A DNA stretch of 32,834 bases. Source: Chthoniobacteraceae bacterium (GTDB lineage: Bacteria; Verrucomicrobiota; Verrucomicrobiia; Chthoniobacterales; Chthoniobacteraceae). The notes under the pieces were generated by a model. It saw only the letters and a list, made by a program, of their open reading frames with translations, was not told the DNA's origin and searched no databases. Positions 16,384-24,291 of this stretch are shown here, piece by piece. The stretch lies in NCBI GenBank assembly GCA_947479475.1, contig CANJZW010000056.1:1-32834 (forward strand), read 5' to 3'. The position numbers and the translations under genes are program-made. Every line of letters starts with the position of its first letter. Position 1 is the stretch's first letter.

Positions 16384-16428
16384 TTTTACAGGGTAAAAAC
16401 TCTGGAACGAGGCGGGTCCTAACGTCTT

Positions 16429-17400
16429 TCAAACGAGACGCCAACGGGCCAAGTCCTGAGAATCCACGAGTCCAATTGGGTGGCCGGAGTTGTCTAAAAC
16501 GACGACTTCGTCCACCCGATGCTTTTCCAAAACTCTCAAAACCTCGACCGCCAAGCGTTCCGCCGCTACAGACACCGGCTTGGCAGTCACGAAGTCGCGG
16601 ACTTCCTTCTCGCCGATATCGGGCACCGAAAGAAAGTAACGCGCAAAGTCGCCGTGGGTGAAAATACCGACCATGAGGCCCTTGTTATCAATGGCCACCG
16701 CGGCTCCGCTTTTTTTCAACGCCATGGCAGCAAGCACCTGGCTCACCTTGGTTTCGGGAGACACGAGAGCCATCTGCTTTTGGCCCCGCATGATGTCCTT
16801 CACCTTCAGAAGCAGGGTTCGGCCGATCTGGCCACCCGGATGGTATCTTGCAAAGTCGTCCCGACTAAATCCACGCGCTTCTAATAGGACCATGGCCAAC
16901 GCATCGCCAAGCGCGAGCATGACTGTGGTGCTGGATGTTGGCGCAAGTTCCAACGGGCAGGCCTCCCTCTGGACATTCACATCCAGAACAATAGAGCTAT
17001 TTTGCGCGAGCGTTGACTCTGGGTTTCCAGTCATCGCCACTAGAAGAACCCCCATTCGCGCTAAAGCGGGTAATACCGCGAGGAGTTCGTCGGTTTCGCC
17101 GCTGTAGGAAAGGGCGAGAACCACATCCCCATCGGCAATGAGCCCCAAGTCCCCATGCAGCGCATCTACTGGAGCGAGAACCACCGCCGGACAACCTGTG
17201 CTCGTGAGGGTCGCTGCGATTTTTTCGCCGATGCATCCGGACTTTCCGACACCGCAGACCACAACCTTGTTCCGGCGCTCCATGCAGGCTATCAGTGCGT
17301 CAATGGCCTCCGAAAAGCGCTCGTCAAGGCGCGCCACAAGACGTTCCAATTCCGTTATTTCTATTTGCAGTACGCGTCCTGCCTTTTCCAAGTAGTCCAT
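16429..17400 (-). CDS. kdsD: Arabinose-5-phosphate isomerase (KpsF/GutQ family)
   Basis: This 323-residue protein interconverts ribulose-5-phosphate and arabinose-5-phosphate, the first step of Kdo synthesis for LPS. The SIS domain contains GVGKSGCIGEK, LSYSGET, PLELAPTSSTT and YHPGGQIGR. Two CBS domains follow (DIMRG... and VRDFVTAKPVSV...). Order and length match KdsD (about 328 residues). Two starts are possible: ATG at 17400, used here, or TTG at 17424, which adds eight hydrophobic residues but has GTGAG six bases upstream. It follows the methyltransferase gene closely and probably shares a transcript with it and the M48 gene. GutQ and KpsF paralogues have the same domains, so the symbol is provisional. 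Confidence 0.88.
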   Translation of the reverse strand: MDYLEKAGRVLQIEITELERLVARLDERFSEAIDALIACMERRNKVVVCGVGKSGCIGEKIAATLTSTGCPAVVLAPVDALHGDLGLIADGDVVLALSYSGETDELLAVLPALARMGVLLVAMTGNPESTLAQNSSIVLDVNVQREACPLELAPTSSTTVMLALGDALAMVLLEARGFSRDDFARYHPGGQIGRTLLLKVKDIMRGQKQMALVSPETKVSQVLAAMALKKSGAAVAIDNKGLMVGIFTHGDFARYFLSVPDIGEKEVRDFVTAKPVSVAAERLAVEVLRVLEKHRVDEVVVLDNSGHPIGLVDSQDLARWRLV

Positions 17401-17430
17401 AAGAACAATAATAACCTGCTCCAAAAAAAC

Positions 17431-18126
17431 TCACTTTCGCTCGAGCCAGATCGCCTGTCGCGCAAAGAGAAACCGACCTTGATCAAAACCTGCCCATCCC
17501 GCCGCAGTCGCCATAGCCGCCATTTCCTGAAAAGAAAACGCGCGCTGCGCGGACACTCGGGCATCAAAGCGTGTCATAGGTTCGCGGTAAAAAAACTGGG
17601 TCAAAAGCCAGATCCCAACCGACGCAAAGCGGGACCGTTCCAAGTCTGAGACGAGCACCCAGCGGCGCGAAAGAGCGGTGCAGCGAGTTAAGAGGGCCTG
17701 CGCGTCAGCCTCGCAAAAATGATGAAGTGCTAGAGAGCAGACCACGAGATCGTACGGATCGGCAGATTCAAAAGAGAGGATATTGCCCTCAGTCCAGGTA
17801 ATTTCTGGAAAAGTGGCACTGCGAGATTTAGTAATAGCCAGCGTAGAACTCTGAAAATCGACAGCGTCCACTTTTAATTGAATCCCCCGCGCCCGCGCCC
17901 ATGTTACAAGCTCCCTGGGCAGATCTCCGGCTCCGGTCGCGAGGTCTAAAACACGATAAACTCCCCCTGGCTTCAACCAGAGGCCTGCAAATTTCAGGAG
18001 AAGGCGGTGGCTTCCAAATCGCGCGTTGAGGGAAACGAGATTGTCCAAATCCCGTTCTAATTCTGGGGACACGGGCTGTGGCCGGTCCATGAGTTCCGGC
18101 TGGGATGGATCAAATCGGCGCGACAT
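17431..18126 (-). CDS. Class I SAM-dependent methyltransferase
   Basis: This 231-residue methyltransferase has the glycine-rich SAM motif VLDLATGAGDLP near residues 59-70, an acidic motif II region VDAVDFQSSTL, and YDLVVCSLALHHF as motif IV/V. The N-terminus (RRFDPSQPELMDRPQPVSPELERDLDNLVSLNARFGSHRLL) resembles small-molecule methyltransferases related to UbiE or those near polyketide genes. The substrate is not identifiable; no polyketide, quinone or isoprenoid gene is adjacent. Its start is five bases after the stop of the M48 gene. The next gene, a KdsD-type isomerase, begins 6 or 30 bases after its stop depending on the start used. Confidence 0.8.
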   Translation of the reverse strand: MSRRFDPSQPELMDRPQPVSPELERDLDNLVSLNARFGSHRLLLKFAGLWLKPGGVYRVLDLATGAGDLPRELVTWARARGIQLKVDAVDFQSSTLAITKSRSATFPEITWTEGNILSFESADPYDLVVCSLALHHFCEADAQALLTRCTALSRRWVLVSDLERSRFASVGIWLLTQFFYREPMTRFDARVSAQRAFSFQEMAAMATAAGWAGFDQGRFLFARQAIWLERK

Positions 18127-18131
18127 CCGGG

Positions 18132-20102
18132 TCAGGCCTGGACTTCCATCTTACCGGTGGAAAGGTGGGGAACCGGGCAGCCGAGGGCATCAGCGCAGAG
18201 GCGCACGATGGCCATTTCACGCTCTGGGATCTGGCCCTGGTAACTGGCTGCGAGGCCGCAGGCCACAAGAAGTCTCTTTTTCAAAAGCGGCGAAGCCTGT
18301 TCGCAAACTTCCAGAGCACCCACCATGTCGGCCACCGAGCAATCATCGCGCGCGGGCGTGGGATGTTCGTATCCCAAGGAGGTCCAGGCCGCCAGATGCG
18401 CGGCCGTCCGGCCAGATTGAGTAGGCGCACCCAGCCGCAACATGGAGGAGATCAGCGTACGCGCTTCCTGCCAAATGGAGGGAAGCTCCTCGAACACGAC
18501 CGGGGAAACCTCTCTCACCCCGAGGGCGATTCCAATGCGGCGCCTGACAACCTGAAGGAGAAGAAAACGCACCAAATCTATAGATTCAGGACGCACAACC
18601 TCGCGCCTGCACTGCTTCATCAGTTGGAAATACTCCGAAACCGACATGCGGCGCAGCAACGGCATCGCCAGATCCATGAGTAGCAGCATTTGACTAGTCG
18701 AAGCATCACCCAAGCCCATTTTGGCGGCGTTCGTAGGCTTCATGATTTCTACAAGAAGCACTTTCACCCCCTCCGTGGACTGCGTGAGGTCGAGCCACGC
18801 GGGCTTGAGCGTCCGCTTGAGCACACCGCCAGATAAAAGTTGGGCGGGCTGCATGCACAGCCCCAAGAAGTCGAGATTAGCCGCCGGATAAGACTTGGGG
18901 GTGTTGGCCTGCGCCAGTTCCTTGGCCCGGATTTTCTCCCGCTTCCGGGCCCCGATTGCGGCAGCTGCCTTGGCGGCAGCCGAAAGATGATCATCATCCC
19001 CTGGGGCGGTCGCGTTTTCCGGGAGGGTAGAATCCGCTTCCACCTTACGCACGACGCTCGGTAAAAAATCACCATTCCACTCGGGATTCAAACGCCGTAT
19101 ACGATCCTCAATGGCGGGATGCGTCGGGAAAAACGCGGAGACGATTCCGACCGAAGATTCGCCGAAAAACAGGTGGCTTGATTCGGGTGCCGTTGGATTC
19201 TCCAGCCAGGACCGGGTGGGAAGCCCTCCGATTTTCCGCAAGGCGTTCGCCACCGAAACCGTCGAGGAGAGTGCATTCGCGGAGGCTTCGTCTGCAGCGA
19301 ACTCTCTGTCTTTGGAAATGGCCCCCTGCAAAAACCGGCCGAACAAGCCGGAAATGAAGCCGAGCACCATAAGCAGCAGGCCAATCACCGAACGGCTTTG
19401 GCCCTCGTCGTCAGAAGAGGGGGAACGCCCTCCTGGAAGCTTGTGGTTACTGGCAGCGCCCGTCCTTCCCCAAAACCCGGCGTTATTGGGGGAATCCGAG
19501 GCAATCATTAGGCGCCCGGCGAGGGTCAAGAAAAGGATCCCCTGCACCCAGACAAGCATCTGAAATTTCATCTGCATATCGCCGCTCAAAATATGACTGA
19601 ACTCGTGAAGGAGAACAGCGCGGAGTTCTTCACCCGTCAGACGCTCCAACGCGCCCATCGTCACTCCCAGCACCGCGCTGGAGGGATCGTGGCCGGCGGC
19701 GAATGCGTTGATCGAACTTTCACCCTCCAAGAGCCAGACTTCCGGGACGGGAATACCGCTGGCAAGCGCCAGTTCCTCAACCATATCCACCAACCGCTTT
19801 TCACCCGGCTCCTTTGTGGTGGGATGCAGACGGCGGCCGCCAAGCTCCTCCGCGATGCCAGAACCTCCGAGGCGCAGCGCGTAGACACGCACGATGACAC
19901 CGACAAGAAGAACCGCAATGGTGGCAGGCAAGGTCCAGACAACCACGCGCTGGTGGACGAGAGGGTCTGAGAGGGTGCCTCCGACGCAGACGACGACAAG
20001 CAAATGGACAACGCCGATCACGCACGCCATTAAGCACATAGCTAGCGTGAACATTCCGGCGGCCCGCTGCCGTGCATCATCCTGTGCCAAAAACAAATCC
20101 AT
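18132..20102 (-). CDS. M48 family membrane metalloprotease with a long C-terminal domain
   Basis: This 656-residue protein has two N-terminal membrane segments (about residues 17-41 and 54-75) and another hydrophobic pair near 180-200 and 238-262. The zinc motif HEFSH is at 166-170, and the third ligand Glu267 lies in DREFAAD, as in HtpX/Ste24-type proteases. Segment SSINAFAAGHDP (129-140) is also typical. HtpX is only about 290 residues; here roughly 300 extra residues follow. They include an Ala/Lys-rich linker and an all-helical region (about 395-656) with no recognised domain. Role: probably membrane-protein quality control. The ATG is preceded by AAGG almost adjacent. It heads the run with the methyltransferase and KdsD-type genes. 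Confidence 0.85.
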   Translation of the reverse strand: MDLFLAQDDARQRAAGMFTLAMCLMACVIGVVHLLVVVCVGGTLSDPLVHQRVVVWTLPATIAVLLVGVIVRVYALRLGGSGIAEELGGRRLHPTTKEPGEKRLVDMVEELALASGIPVPEVWLLEGESSINAFAAGHDPSSAVLGVTMGALERLTGEELRAVLLHEFSHILSGDMQMKFQMLVWVQGILFLTLAGRLMIASDSPNNAGFWGRTGAASNHKLPGGRSPSSDDEGQSRSVIGLLLMVLGFISGLFGRFLQGAISKDREFAADEASANALSSTVSVANALRKIGGLPTRSWLENPTAPESSHLFFGESSVGIVSAFFPTHPAIEDRIRRLNPEWNGDFLPSVVRKVEADSTLPENATAPGDDDHLSAAAKAAAAIGARKREKIRAKELAQANTPKSYPAANLDFLGLCMQPAQLLSGGVLKRTLKPAWLDLTQSTEGVKVLLVEIMKPTNAAKMGLGDASTSQMLLLMDLAMPLLRRMSVSEYFQLMKQCRREVVRPESIDLVRFLLLQVVRRRIGIALGVREVSPVVFEELPSIWQEARTLISSMLRLGAPTQSGRTAAHLAAWTSLGYEHPTPARDDCSVADMVGALEVCEQASPLLKKRLLVACGLAASYQGQIPEREMAIVRLCADALGCPVPHLSTGKMEVQA

Positions 20103-20253
20103 CCTTGGTAATTACGGCACGAAAGGCCGTTTCCTTAATGTCTAAATTGAACTAGTTTTCCGGCCTTTGAAAGGAAATAGAAATGCCTCTTGTTTAAATG
20201 CGTCTCGCCCCTGCGGCGGGCGCTCGAATAAGAAGGCGCAGCGCATCCCCGCC
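20103..20253. other. Divergent intergenic region, M48 gene and MazG-like gene
   Basis: These 151 bases should hold promoters in both directions. I see a small GCCC/GGGC hairpin near 20208-20222 and no convincing consensus promoter. Confidence 0.3.
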
Positions 20254-20613
20254 ATGAATTCATCAAACGACTCGATCCAGCACCTGACACATCAAATTTG
20301 CGAATTTAGAGACGCCAGAAACTGGGCCCAGTTTCATTCTCCAAAGGATCTGGCCGTTGCAATCACAGCGGAGGCCGGCGAATTGCTTCAACACTTTGTG
20401 TGGCAGACCGCGGAGCAATCAGAAAAACGCGTCACGGAAAGGAGAGGAGAAATCGCCGCGGAAATGGCGGACATCGCCATTCTTCTTTTGGAAATGGCGC
20501 ACGTCTCTGGCGTTTGCCTTGGGGACGCCATTAGCGCCAAACTCTCCCGAAACGAGGAGCGTTATCCCGTCGCCAAGGCGCACAGTTCGAACCGGAAATA
20601 CGACGAACTGTGA
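20254..20613 (+). CDS. MazG-like nucleotide pyrophosphohydrolase
   Basis: This 119-residue all-alpha NTP pyrophosphatase resembles the dCTPase/RS21-C6 group. It cleaves (d)NTPs to the monophosphate and pyrophosphate and probably clears non-canonical or excess nucleotides. The Mg2+-binding motif is present as Glu40-xx-Glu43 (ITAEAGELLQ) and Glu70-xx-Asp73 (IAAEMADIAI). The N-terminus FRDARNWAQFHSPKDLA is typical. I chose the ATG at 20254 because an upstream TTG extension gives low-complexity sequence. Its stop overlaps the GTG start of rsmH in a GTGA arrangement, so the two are translationally coupled. Confidence 0.87.
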   Translation: MNSSNDSIQHLTHQICEFRDARNWAQFHSPKDLAVAITAEAGELLQHFVWQTAEQSEKRVTERRGEIAAEMADIAILLLEMAHVSGVCLGDAISAKLSRNEERYPVAKAHSSNRKYDEL

Positions 20614-21656
20614 ACGAGTCCCCTTCTCCTCACAAACGCCGGGTCAGGTACTCCGGGAAAAACCCGAGGGGTTTTGCTCAAAAATATAAGGAACACGCTC
20701 CGGCGCTGTACCCGGAAACGGTGCAGAAGATTCTCGATTCAGGCAAGACCCCGGCCGGGGCGCACCGACCCATCCTTGTCGAAGAGATTCTCGAAGCCCT
20801 GCACCCTGGCCCTGGGCAACTGGCGGTAGACTGCACCCTCGGATACGGCGGGCATGCGGGCAGACTGATCCCGCTCCTGTGCCCCGGAGGCCGCCTCTTG
20901 GGATTGGACGCCGACCCGATTGAGCTCCCCCGCACGGAGGCGCGTCTTCGCGAATTGGGATTCGGACCCGATGTATTCACTGCGCATCGCTGTAACTTTG
21001 CGGGGCTCGCCTCGGTTTTGGCGAGGGAGGTTCACCGACCCGCGGACGTAATCCTCGCCGATTTGGGCGTCTCATCCATGCAGCTCGACAACCCCTCGCG
21101 CGGTTTTTCACTTAAACACGACGGCCCGCTGGACATGAGGATGAACCCAAAAAAAGGGCAACCCGTGTCGGCCTTATTGGCGCAGATAACGGCCACGCAG
21201 CTTGCGGAACTTCTGAGTGAAAACGCGGATGAACCCCATGCGGCACCCCTCAGTGTAGCCCTTGCGGGAAAGACTTTCACTGGCACGCTGGATCTCGCAC
21301 GCGCGGTCCGCGCGGTCCTTTCAAAGCGTCCCGAGGAGGAATGCAACCTATCCGTGCGCAGGGTGTTTCAAGCGCTGCGTATTGCGGTCAATGAGGAGTT
21401 TGAAGCCCTGGACACATTGCTTAAACAAATGCCTCAAGCTTTGGAGGCGCAAGGACGGGTTGCCATCCTGACGTTCCATTCGGGGGAAGACAGGCGGGTG
21501 AAAAAAAGTTTTGAAGCCGGCCTTCAGAGCGGAATTTATAGCGCCCTTTCGGCCGGGGTGATCCGCGCAGGGGAAGAAGAACGGCGTGCCAACCCCCGTT
21601 CCACATCCGCCAAATTGCGATGGGCCGTGAGAGCCGCCGCTCCAAATGAAGCATGA
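20610..21656 (+). CDS. rsmH: 16S rRNA (cytosine-1402-N4)-methyltransferase, long RsmH variant
   Basis: This 348-residue enzyme N4-methylates C1402 in the ribosomal decoding centre. The SAM motif DCTLGYGGH (74-82), the segment ADLGVSSMQLDNPSRGFSLKHDGPLDMRM and the C-terminal RVAILTFHSGEDRRVKK are characteristic of RsmH/MraW. It carries about 50 extra N-terminal residues, with RRVRYSGKNPRGFAQKYKEH and YPETVQKILDSGKTPAGAHRPI. I recall this extension from a sub-family of RsmH-like proteins distinct from the copy in the dcw cell-division cluster. It starts with GTG overlapping the upstream stop. No ftsL, ftsI or mraZ is nearby, so this may be a paralogue with another target. Confidence 0.88.
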   Translation: MNESPSPHKRRVRYSGKNPRGFAQKYKEHAPALYPETVQKILDSGKTPAGAHRPILVEEILEALHPGPGQLAVDCTLGYGGHAGRLIPLLCPGGRLLGLDADPIELPRTEARLRELGFGPDVFTAHRCNFAGLASVLAREVHRPADVILADLGVSSMQLDNPSRGFSLKHDGPLDMRMNPKKGQPVSALLAQITATQLAELLSENADEPHAAPLSVALAGKTFTGTLDLARAVRAVLSKRPEEECNLSVRRVFQALRIAVNEEFEALDTLLKQMPQALEAQGRVAILTFHSGEDRRVKKSFEAGLQSGIYSALSAGVIRAGEEERRANPRSTSAKLRWAVRAAAPNEA

Positions 21657-21867
21657 GTCCCCGGAGGGGCGAGTTTACCACTTTGTGACAAGAATGATTT
21701 GTACCCGCCACCCTCGGCGAACAGAGTGTAAAATAAGCATGGGGCCATTGAGGCTGCCACGCCAGCAATAGCCGCCAGCTCAATCAACTGCGTTCTCCAA
21801 GAGGAAAACGGGATTGGGAGAGAGGGGGCGGCTGGCGCTTTTTACCAAACAATCCATCCACCCGACT
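21657..21867 (+). other. Intergenic region with possible hairpin terminator
   Basis: These 211 bases follow rsmH. CGCCAGC occurs twice (21760-21766 and 21773-21779), and either copy can pair with GCTGGCG at 21831-21837, which is followed by CTTTTT at 21838-21843. An inner CTCCAA/TTGGGAG stem lies within. It could end rsmH transcripts or be the leader of the small gene at 21868. The loop is long, so confidence is low. A CCCCGGAGGGG mini-hairpin lies right after the rsmH stop. Confidence 0.35.
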
Positions 21868-22140
21868 ATGTCTGAAAAACACAACGAAGCCTCCGAACAC
21901 GACCACGAATTTCTAGTGTCCGCCTCCCACGCGCACCGTGAAGCCGCGCACCACTTTGAGCTCGCAGCCAAACACCACCTGCTGGCAGCTGACGCTGACG
22001 AGAAGGACGATATTGAAACAGCCGCCCACCAGGCCTACATCGCTTACGGGCACGCGCTCCACGGCAAACTCTTCGCTGAAGAGGCCGCCTGCGAACAAAT
22101 CGCAGCCGACCAGGACGACGAAGATCACGCCAACGAATAG
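21868..22140 (+). CDS. Small histidine-rich acidic helical protein
   Basis: This 90-residue protein of unknown function has no signal peptide or membrane segment. It is rich in His (about 15), Glu, Asp and Ala, with heptad-like stretches HAHREAAHHFELAAKHHLLAADADEKDD and AAHQAYIAYGHALHGKLFAEEAACEQIAADQDDEDH, which suggest a helical hairpin. The His clusters could bind a metal, but no known motif fits. I chose the ATG at 21868 over an upstream one at 21814, because the extension runs through the CTTTTT of the preceding hairpin. A strong terminator follows at 22210. It is bracketed by hairpins on both sides, so it is probably transcribed alone. Confidence 0.65.
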   Translation: MSEKHNEASEHDHEFLVSASHAHREAAHHFELAAKHHLLAADADEKDDIETAAHQAYIAYGHALHGKLFAEEAACEQIAADQDDEDHANE

Positions 22141-22209
22141 AACGCGGATCGCCCCGACGACCAGCACGGTCGTTTGGGCAAACACTAAGCGGCAGAGCGC
22201 TTAGCAATG

Positions 22210-22250
22210 AAGGCCGTCTAGGGAAACCTGGCCGGCCTTTTTGTTTTGAT
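22210..22250 (+). terminator. Rho-independent terminator of the small His-rich gene
   Basis: AAGGCCG at 22210-22216 pairs with CGGCCTT at 22233-22239, and an inner CTAGG/CCTGG arm closes a GAAA loop. The stem is about 13 pairs with one mismatch, and is followed by the T-rich run TTTTTGTTTT. Confidence 0.85.
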
Positions 22251-22258
22251 GAGTAAAC

Positions 22259-22294
22259 GCAAAAAGCGTCTGCGAGAACAAACTCGCAGACGCT
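22259..22294 (-). terminator. Rho-independent terminator of the carbonic anhydrase gene
   Basis: AGCGTCTGCGAG at 22265-22276 pairs perfectly with CTCGCAGACGCT at 22283-22294 (12 pairs, six-base loop). On the minus strand the stem is followed by TTTTTGCGTTT, and it lies 27 bases past the stop codon of the carbonic anhydrase gene. Confidence 0.88.
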
Positions 22295-22321
22295 CTTGAA
22301 ATCTTTAAAGAGCGCGAGCCC

Positions 22322-22981
22322 TTACTTGAGCCACTCGACCTTGCCGCTGTCGAGGTCGTAAACGGCACGAACGACGCGGACACTGGAGGCCTTGTCTCCG
22401 AGCACCGCTTTACGGCAGATTTTGTCCGCCACGCGGTAAATGTTTTCGTTGACTGCGTTTACAAGAATATCGCCAGGAGATTTGCTCACCGCGGCCACCG
22501 CAGGACGAATATCCTTCACGATTGAACCGACATGCCCGGGGGCCGATGGTCCTGCCACGGCGGCCTTTACCGCGCCACAGCGCTCATGCCCAAGAACAAC
22601 CACCAGGCGGGCGCCAAGGTGTTCAACGGCGTACTCGATGCTTCCCAGCGCATAGTCATCCACGAGGTTGCCCGCTGTACGGATCACGAAAAGATCGCCC
22701 AGATTTTGATCAAAAATGATCTCGGGCGATGTACGAGAATCCGCGCATCCGACCACCACGGCAAAGGGGTGTTGGGTTTGGGCGCTGGCCGTCCGAGCCT
22801 TGGCCGTTGATTTTCCCGAACTCACAGATTTGGAAGCGTAGCGTGCATTACCCGCCTGAAGCTTGGCAAGGGCAGCTTCAGGAGTTACCACGGGGGCGTC
22901 GTGATGGTCGGCAGCGGAGACGGCGCCGGCCGAAACAAAAGCCGCGAGGACGGCGATCAAATATTTAGGGTGGATGGTCAT
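22322..22981 (-). CDS. Exported beta-class carbonic anhydrase
   Basis: This 219-residue protein interconverts CO2 and bicarbonate. Zinc ligands of the beta class are intact: Cys79 and Asp81-x-Arg83 in GCADSRTSPE, and His132 and Cys135 in GHERCGAV. The N-terminus (residues 1-23, ending AGAVSAA) is a signal peptide, so this form acts in the periplasm, unlike most beta enzymes, which are cytoplasmic. I chose the ATG at 22981, which starts the signal peptide and has AAGGA five bases upstream, the clearest ribosome-binding site in the window; the frame is open further upstream to 23113. It has its own terminator and is divergent from the sugar-isomerase-like gene. Confidence 0.92.
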   Translation of the reverse strand: MTIHPKYLIAVLAAFVSAGAVSAADHHDAPVVTPEAALAKLQAGNARYASKSVSSGKSTAKARTASAQTQHPFAVVVGCADSRTSPEIIFDQNLGDLFVIRTAGNLVDDYALGSIEYAVEHLGARLVVVLGHERCGAVKAAVAGPSAPGHVGSIVKDIRPAVAAVSKSPGDILVNAVNENIYRVADKICRKAVLGDKASSVRVVRAVYDLDSGKVEWLK

Positions 22982-23277
22982 ACCTATCCTTAAACTCACG
23001 CGGACCCATCGGCGCAAGCCTGAAACGCTCCCTACCCGAAGCATCGGGACCATAAGGTCCAAATTTGAGCTATCGCGGGCCAAGCCTGCCATTGAATCCA
23101 CACTCGCCATCACGAACCTGGGCGCGCCAAGACTAATACGGTCTACTTTTGCGGCCTTATTTAAACAGAAATCGAGGCGGCCCCACCTTCCCTTCTCTGT
23201 CGCCGCTGCGGAAGCCCCACCCCTCCCACTCCAAGCGCTTGACTCCAGCCCCGCGGCCGCTTCCTCTTAAGCTCCTT
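22982..23277. other. Divergent intergenic region, 296 bases
   Basis: The region separates the carbonic anhydrase and TIM-barrel genes. It holds a short GGACC/GGTCC hairpin at 23046-23059 and, near the right gene, TTGACT at about 23239. I could not place a matching -10 at normal spacing. No gene is supported here; the open frames lack coding character. Confidence 0.35.
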
Positions 23278-24126
23278 ATGAAATGGTTACCCACATTCTC
23301 AGCATTAACCGTAATCGTTGGGCTCGCTGCGCAGGCAGCAGCCCCAATCCCGGCTGACGTCCGCACCAACGGGTTTGCCCTTGGCACCCAATCCTACACA
23401 TTCCGGCTCTTCACTTTTGAAGAAGCCTGTGAAAAATCGGCCTCCGCAGGCCTCCACACCACAGAGTTGTTCCCCGGCCAGAAAATATCTGCCGCATTGC
23501 CGAACGAGAAAACGGGCCCCGGCGTTTCCAGCGAAGGAATGACCGCGATCAAGGACATCCTGAAAAAGAACAAAATTCAGGCGGTCGCCGTTGGCGTGAT
23601 TGGCATTCCAAAGGATGAAGATGCAGCCCGCAAAGTTTTTGCATTCGCCAGGGAACTGGGGATCGGAGTGATCAACACCGAGAGCACGGATTCAATCGAC
23701 ACCATCGAAAAGATGGTCAAGGAATTCGACATCAAGGTGGGCTATCACAACCATCCCCGTCGTCCGAACGACGAGAACTACAAGGTATGGGATCCCAACT
23801 ACATCCTTGAACTGACCAAGGACCGAGACGCACGCATCGGCTCCTGCGCCGACATGGGCCACTGGACTAACTCCGGCCTCTCCGCAGCAGATGCCATCCG
23901 CCTGCTCAAGGGCCGCGTCGTTTCCAGCCATATCAAGGACATCGCCAAGGGCGGCACATCCGTGGTTCCTGCGGGGACTGGCCGAGCGAACCTGTCTGAG
24001 GCGCTCGCGGCGCTCAAGGAAGTGGGCTTTGAAGGTCCCATCTCTATTGAACACGAAGCCAACTGGGACAACAACGTGCCCGATGTGATGTCTTATGTTG
24101 AGCTTGTAAAAGCCTTTGGCAAGTAG
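23278..24126 (+). CDS. Exported sugar phosphate isomerase/epimerase-like TIM-barrel protein
   Basis: This 282-residue protein of the xylose-isomerase-like AP-endonuclease-2 fold has a signal peptide (about residues 1-22, ending AAQAAA). Metal-site elements of the family are visible: TESTDSIDTIEKM, GYHNHPRRP, CADMGHWTNSG, SSHIKDIAKGG and the final ISIEHEANWDNN. The lone Glu, His and Asp ligands of the usual E-D-H-E set are all available in these segments. Secreted members of this family are common in Verrucomicrobiota and Planctomycetota, where they probably act on sugars or inositol-type compounds; the actual reaction is unknown. I chose the ATG at 23278; no Shine-Dalgarno precedes it (CTCCTT). 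Confidence 0.85.
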   Translation: MKWLPTFSALTVIVGLAAQAAAPIPADVRTNGFALGTQSYTFRLFTFEEACEKSASAGLHTTELFPGQKISAALPNEKTGPGVSSEGMTAIKDILKKNKIQAVAVGVIGIPKDEDAARKVFAFARELGIGVINTESTDSIDTIEKMVKEFDIKVGYHNHPRRPNDENYKVWDPNYILELTKDRDARIGSCADMGHWTNSGLSAADAIRLLKGRVVSSHIKDIAKGGTSVVPAGTGRANLSEALAALKEVGFEGPISIEHEANWDNNVPDVMSYVELVKAFGK

Positions 24127-24145
24127 TCCGAGGCCGCCCTTAATG

Positions 24146-24238
24146 GGGGAGCGGAGACGGAGAGAAAACACGGAGCACGCGGGCGCCTGGACGCCGCGCG
24201 GCTCCAAGGAACTCCGCTCTTCCTCCCCTTTTATTTTT
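24146..24238 (+). terminator. Nested stem-loop with T-rich tail after the TIM-barrel gene
   Basis: An outer stem, GAGCGGAG (24149-24156) with CTCCGCTC (24212-24219), encloses a GC-rich inner hairpin. In the inner hairpin GGAGC at 24172-24176 pairs with GCTCC at 24201-24205, and CGCGGGCG pairs with the CGCC-G-CGCG arm around a CCTGGA loop. CCCCTTTTATTTTT follows at 24225-24238. It probably terminates the upstream gene, 30 bases after its stop. A leader or regulatory role for the ABC operon at 24292 is possible. Confidence 0.6.
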
Positions 24239-24291
24239 GAGCCCTGCAACCAAAGCAAGCACCTGCAACCTGAGAAAACCCAACTCCTTCG

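Noticed and set aside
17401..17424. TTG start at 17424 for the KdsD-type gene
   Set aside because: Adds eight hydrophobic residues not typical of the family; the ATG at 17400 gives the usual start, though the upstream one has slightly better spacing to GTGAG.
21536..21787. Minus-strand open frame with a short hydrophobic start
   Set aside because: Starts with a rare TTG, runs mostly antisense to rsmH and shows no family. I keep the region as intergenic.
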